From CAYRFQ01 sp964423615 (lineage in GTDB: Bacteria; Planctomycetota; Planctomycetia; Gemmatales; Gemmataceae), in contig CAYRFQ010000125.1 in assembly GCA_964423615.1 (NCBI GenBank), positions 1 through 19,638 of the forward strand: a stretch of DNA of 19,638 nt, in the 5' to 3' direction. How positions within the stretch are numbered: the first letter of the stretch is position 1; each line of letters starts with the position of its first letter. The notes under the pieces are model-generated. The model was not told where the DNA came from, searched no databases, and worked only from the letters and a program-made list of their open reading frames with translations. The position numbers were made by a program, and so were the translations under genes. Below, piece after piece: positions 16,286 to 19,638 of this stretch.

Positions 16286-16644
16286 GTGATGGGTTCTCGA
16301 CATTGTGAGATTGCCAGGCAAGGCTACGGTCACGTGTATATCAAGTACGCGTTCAACCAGATGGAGTGGTTCCGCCACTACGAACGCCAAGCCCGCACAT
16401 CCGGTCGCGGATTCTGGTGCAAAGTCCAAACCATCCGACCAAAGACCGCCGAAGCCACTCCGAACATGAAAGGCAAACTCGGGCAAGTTGTCGTCTACCG
16501 GACGACGTACGGAAAAATTATGATACGGGTTCGTGCGGGTCGTTGTGGAAGAGCAAGTATTGGCTATTCTTAGAAGAAGCTGTTCGTCGCGGATATCCGC
16601 CCTGCAAAAGATGTAAACCACCAGTGGTTGCTGAAGGTAAATAG
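16286..16644 (+). pseudogene. Nuclease (SNase-like) C-terminal remnant with Cys-motif tail, frameshifted
   Basis: One frame (16286-16520) reads CEIARQGYGHVYIKYAF then RHYERQARTSGRGFW. This is the C-terminal end of the staphylococcal-nuclease fold (…vreGyAxvy…, …ExxAreaxrGlW). It continues through VVVYRTTYGK. About 16520, at a run of five A, sense moves to the -1 frame: YDTGSCGSLWKSKYW, then LEEAVRRGYPPCKRCKPP to TAA/TAG near 16644. That tail (CxxLxxS … GYxPCxxCxPP) often follows SNase domains in bacteria and looks like a small metal-binding unit. The catalytic N-terminal half is absent upstream (16057-16290 shows nothing similar). A one-base deletion plus 5' truncation explains this. Confidence 0.65.
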
Positions 16645-16675
16645 TCAGTTTGGTCTGATCTGTTGAGGATGAACA

Positions 16676-19150
16676 ATGCCCGTCGTCATGCTGCACAAGG
16701 TTGTCCGGTTTCTGAGAATCTCGGCTTGGGATGTCGTTTGGGAGCTGGGGGTTCCTGATGTTGTTGCTCTCGGGATTAAGATTGCCCAAAATTTCCACCA
16801 ATGTTTTTTGGCGGCTGAGATAGCCGACCGTGAGGAATTGTTGCGTTCTGTCGATGGGCTCGCCCCGGAGAGTGCCGATGCAACAGTAGACGAAGTCGTT
16901 GCACAATGGGAGCAAATGGTTGGTCGCAAGTTGCCACAAGAGGTACGCCAGATTGCTCGAGAACTGCTTCAGGCTCTCCAAGCGACCCACCAAGCAACGA
17001 GTTCGGCGTCCGAGGCACCCGAAGTGCTCCGGAGATCTTTGAATAAAAGTATCGCCCTGCACCAAGGAACCCCGATCTCTTCGACTCCCCCCACAGACGA
17101 ACAGAGAGCTGTCGCGCAATTCGTAACGCAAAGTTTGGAATTAACGCCTTTCAATCAGGGAGTTCATGGAGGAAATCGCGTTCCGCAAGGCTTGCCTGTA
17201 ATTCCGGGACACAGACTGATTCGCCAAATTGGTCAGGGCGGATTTGCGTCCGTTTATTTGGCCGAGCATTTGGCAACCAAGCAACCCCGCGCTGTCAAGA
17301 TTGTCGAGTCTGGTGAGCTTCGCCGCTTGCGGCAGGAAGTTGCGATCCTCAAAAAACTGAACGCTCCCCACCTTGTGAAATATCACGAGGACGGAGAAGT
17401 TGGTCCACATTTTTGGATTGCGATGGAGTACTTGAGCGGATGCACGCTCTCTGCTCTAGTGAATTCGAAAAAGGTAAAACCGACTCTTGAACAGGCCTTG
17501 ATTTTGGCCGAACAGATTCTGGAAGGATTGACGACACTTCATTCCAACGGAATCATCCACCGCGACCTAAAACCAGACAACATTATGGTGGATTCTTCGT
17601 TTCGTTTGAAATTGATCGACTTTGGACTGGCTAAGAACATCCTTCCAGACGCGAGCCAGATCTCAACCGTGACGGGAACAGGGCAGCTTATGGGAACTCC
17701 CTATTGGATGAGTCCAGAGCAGGCCGAAGGACAAAAATCTGTGAACGCGGCAACGGATGTTTGGTCATTTGGGATTATTCTGTACCAACTGTTAGTTGGG
17801 ACGATCCCATATCGAGCGACGAATGTCATGGCCCTCGGAGCCGAAATTCTAACCTCGAAGATTGATTTGAACCGACCCGAGATTCCGACCTCCCTGCGGG
17901 GATTTCTCGAAAAATGTCTGACACGTGAAGTGAATGGCCGCTTTTCAGATGCAACAGTAGTGCTCGAAGCCTTTCAACCAATATCGAAGGGAGTCCGAGA
18001 AGAAATTCGACACGAGCGATATCGACCAATTTGGGAGAAAATCCTCGAAACACAGTTGCTCGAAAAATTTGCGGCTCACTACAAAGGAAAGATGCCAACC
18101 GAGCCGGTGTTGAAGTTCCGCCAAGTCCTCACTCGAAACTTCAATATCGAAGAGTGCGATGAGGAACGGCTTCAGGACATTTTGCCTTTGGTTTTTGAAG
18201 CTCAACTCAAGGTAGAACAAACAAAGCAACAATTGGCAGAATGCAAGGCTCAACTCCAAAGAGAAGTTGTGAATTTGTCAGCGTCAGACCTCAAGAACTA
18301 TCACCACCGAATTGAGCAGCTTGAGCGAAAAGTCACGGAATGCGAACGGAAGGTCACAGATAGCATTCAACAACAGTTGGGACCTGAGGTAAGGTCGTTA
18401 CAAGAAAAGCGGCAACAGCGAGAAGAAGAAGAGGCGAGAAAGGAAAAGCAGCGACAAAAGGCTGAAGAGGAACAGCGGCGAAAGCGTGAAGTAGAAGCTA
18501 GGAAGGAGGAGAAACCAGAGCCAGAGCAGCCAAAGCTAACAGAGAAAGAACTGTGGCAAATGGAAGTCCGGAAACAGGAAGTAGAGGAAACGGCAAGAAA
18601 TCTTGTACGTGCTGGGATTTCCGGTGTGACAGTTACTTATGACGTGCCTGAAGATGAGGAGCAAGGCCAATCCGGGCCGGGTAACAGAGTTATTTCTATT
18701 GCGCTGAAAGACCGTTCATTTCGTGACGATGATCTGTATAATATGTGTCAAGAGTTTATTAGTGAATATCACAAAGGTAAAGGTGTGGATGTCGTACTTA
18801 AAAATAAGAACGGCGATGTGTTAAAAACAAACTATACTAGGACATATGCCAACATAGAGGGGTCGGATTTTACGCTTGAAATCCATTTACCGGCGCATGT
18901 GGGGCCCACTATGTTTGAGGGGAAGGGAGATCAGCCATGTGAGCTTGAGCAAGAGTTACGTGAGCAAGGGAAAAATATTCAATTCAAGCGCAAAGTTGCA
19001 GGGGCAGAGGCGGAGACAGAAGCTACTGCTTCTGAAACTGGTGTATCTTCCAGCACTGCAATCGAAGAGGCAGGGGAAATAATTATACCGGATAATCTAG
19101 AGCTCCTAGATGAACCTTCACCCGATGCTTCAACAGATCGTGCTAGATAG
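16676..19150 (+). CDS. Serine/threonine protein kinase with helical N-terminal and coiled-coil C-terminal extensions
   Basis: 824 aa, ATG at 16676 with GAGG seven bases upstream. Residues 1-125 form a helix-rich domain (ISAWDVVWELGVPDV; LPQEVRQIARELLQAL) that I do not recognise. The kinase spans about 178-436: glycine loop IGQGGFASVYLA, ATP-binding AVKIV lysine near 209, catalytic HRDLKPDN (about 295-302), DFGLAK (about 316-321), activation segment GTPYWMSPEQAEG, and DVWSFGIILYQLL. All key residues are present, so it should be active; it is a Hanks-type kinase. From about 505 to 640 a highly charged coiled coil follows (KQRQKAEEEQRRKREVEARK). A last domain (about 640-790, GISGVTVTYDVPED; RVISIALKDRSF) and an acidic tail are unrecognised. 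There is no membrane helix, unlike PknB-type receptors. The gene overlaps the next membrane-protein gene by 41 bases, so that protein may anchor or be modified by it (inference). Confidence 0.9.
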   Translation: MPVVMLHKVVRFLRISAWDVVWELGVPDVVALGIKIAQNFHQCFLAAEIADREELLRSVDGLAPESADATVDEVVAQWEQMVGRKLPQEVRQIARELLQALQATHQATSSASEAPEVLRRSLNKSIALHQGTPISSTPPTDEQRAVAQFVTQSLELTPFNQGVHGGNRVPQGLPVIPGHRLIRQIGQGGFASVYLAEHLATKQPRAVKIVESGELRRLRQEVAILKKLNAPHLVKYHEDGEVGPHFWIAMEYLSGCTLSALVNSKKVKPTLEQALILAEQILEGLTTLHSNGIIHRDLKPDNIMVDSSFRLKLIDFGLAKNILPDASQISTVTGTGQLMGTPYWMSPEQAEGQKSVNAATDVWSFGIILYQLLVGTIPYRATNVMALGAEILTSKIDLNRPEIPTSLRGFLEKCLTREVNGRFSDATVVLEAFQPISKGVREEIRHERYRPIWEKILETQLLEKFAAHYKGKMPTEPVLKFRQVLTRNFNIEECDEERLQDILPLVFEAQLKVEQTKQQLAECKAQLQREVVNLSASDLKNYHHRIEQLERKVTECERKVTDSIQQQLGPEVRSLQEKRQQREEEEARKEKQRQKAEEEQRRKREVEARKEEKPEPEQPKLTEKELWQMEVRKQEVEETARNLVRAGISGVTVTYDVPEDEEQGQSGPGNRVISIALKDRSFRDDDLYNMCQEFISEYHKGKGVDVVLKNKNGDVLKTNYTRTYANIEGSDFTLEIHLPAHVGPTMFEGKGDQPCELEQELREQGKNIQFKRKVAGAEAETEATASETGVSSSTAIEEAGEIIIPDNLELLDEPSPDASTDRAR

Positions 19151-19472
19151 TGTCGTCAAATTATTTTGCTCCATAATTCGATGCATTTTATTTGGATGGT
19201 GGCTACGTTTTGTGGAAAAAAGGCAACCGGAGCCATTACAGCTCCCTTGGGGGGAGAGCTTGTTCGGGATCGCTGTAACGTTTGTTGAGGTATCCGCGAT
19301 CCTCTTAATTTTCTTCAACACGATTGCCTGGATTGGGTACCGTCGTGCTGAAAGAAAACTTGGGGGAGATAATGTTCCGGGCGTCTCGTTCCGATCGGTT
19401 ACCCAAGAAATGGTGATGGGGTCGGTGATCATAATTGTAATTGTATTTGCTTGGAATTTCTTTGGTCGATGA
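19110..19472 (+). CDS. Small two-helix membrane protein overlapping the kinase gene
   Basis: 120 aa from the ATG at 19110; ATG at 19125 is an alternative start and neither has a strong ribosome-binding site. The N-terminal third has a partly hydrophobic helix (LFCSIIRCILFGWWLRF). Two clear membrane segments follow: LFGIAVTFVEVSAILLIFF (about residues 51-72) and MVMGSVIIIVIVFAWNFFG at the C-terminus. The loop between (YRRAERKLGGDNVPGVSF) is basic and probably cytoplasmic. It overlaps the end of the kinase gene by 41 bases in another frame, suggesting translational coupling. No family recognised. Confidence 0.7.
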   Translation: MNLHPMLQQIVLDSVVKLFCSIIRCILFGWWLRFVEKRQPEPLQLPWGESLFGIAVTFVEVSAILLIFFNTIAWIGYRRAERKLGGDNVPGVSFRSVTQEMVMGSVIIIVIVFAWNFFGR

Positions 19473-19519
19473 CGATAATCTTCTCGGGTATATTGTTGAG
19501 GCTCCCCAAATTACCTCGC

Positions 19520-19638
19520 CTAACTCGGAACCGGCCGTTCACCCCAAGGGACGGGCGGCAATCCTCTCTCAATTCGCACTTCGTTGATACTTCGGATGTT
19601 GTGTTCGATGTCTTGGATTTGTCGTTCGACGACTTCCT
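19520..19638 (-). CDS. 3' end of an unidentified gene
   Basis: On the minus strand an open frame enters from the window edge and ends with TAG (19520-19522). It reads EVVERQIQDIEHNIRSINEV, then RIERGLPPVPWGERPVPS. A charged helix followed by a Pro-rich tail is protein-like, and no stop interrupts it. Only 39 residues are visible, so no family is proposed. It converges on the small membrane-protein gene. Confidence 0.6.
   Translation of the reverse strand, partial: EVVERQIQDIEHNIRSINEVRIERGLPPVPWGERPVPS

Noticed and set aside
16510..16530. Programmed -1 frameshift site in the nuclease-like gene
   Set aside because: GGAAAAATT does not form a standard slippery heptamer, no downstream stimulator stands out, and the gene lacks its N-terminal catalytic half.
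16172..17131. 319-aa minus-strand ORF
   Set aside because: Shadow of the kinase N-terminal region and the nuclease remnant; the plus-strand frames carry the recognisable motifs.

Overview
The window is most likely chromosomal DNA of a planctomycete (Planctomycetota, possibly Gemmataceae-like). This is inferred, not proven. It rests on the gene style: a free-standing methylmalonyl-CoA mutase B12 domain with a MeaB GTPase, a long Ser/Thr kinase, secreted beta-trefoil and zinc-ribbon proteins, a leucine-rich-repeat lipoprotein remnant, and many lone genes on both strands with wide gaps. No rRNA, phage module or CRISPR array is visible.

Layout. 1-929 (+) is the 3' part of a CobW-family GTPase. 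972-1191 (-) is a C-terminal gene remnant lying just behind a purple-acid-phosphatase-like protein (1192-3309, -). 3564-4190 (+) is a decayed transposase. 4336-7548 (-) encodes a 1070-aa membrane protein with a receptor-like extracytoplasmic region. A gap of about 1 kb (7549-8577) carries a two-hairpin repeat that recurs at 10869-10914. 8578-9892 (+) is the B12-domain/MeaB pair. On the minus strand follow a TatD-family hydrolase (9911-10801), a small hypothetical gene (10966-11217) and a LarE-type sulfur transferase (11222-12160).

The most striking gene is divergent from larE, at 12282-13007 (+). It is a secreted thioredoxin-fold protein of the iodothyronine-deiodinase family, and its reading frame crosses an in-frame TGA exactly at the catalytic selenocysteine position. 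A hairpin that looks like a bacterial SECIS starts a few bases after this TGA. Routine annotation would split the gene or call it broken. It implies that the host has selenocysteine machinery elsewhere in its genome.

Next come a three-repeat beta-trefoil lectin-like secreted protein (13247-13828, +), a strong shared terminator hairpin, a secreted zinc-ribbon protein (13935-14423, -), and tRNA-Ser(GCU) at 14727-14813. The stretch 15182-16644 is decayed: a frameshifted lipoprotein/LRR gene, an orphan Xre/MbcA-type antitoxin-like regulator (-), and a frameshifted staphylococcal-nuclease-like gene. The window closes with an 824-aa Ser/Thr kinase (16676-19150, +) overlapping a small two-helix membrane protein (19110-19472, +), and the 3' end of an unknown gene on the minus strand.

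Functional links visible here are local only: the overlapping B12-domain/MeaB pair, the tightly spaced larE/83-aa pair, and the overlapping kinase/membrane-protein pair.
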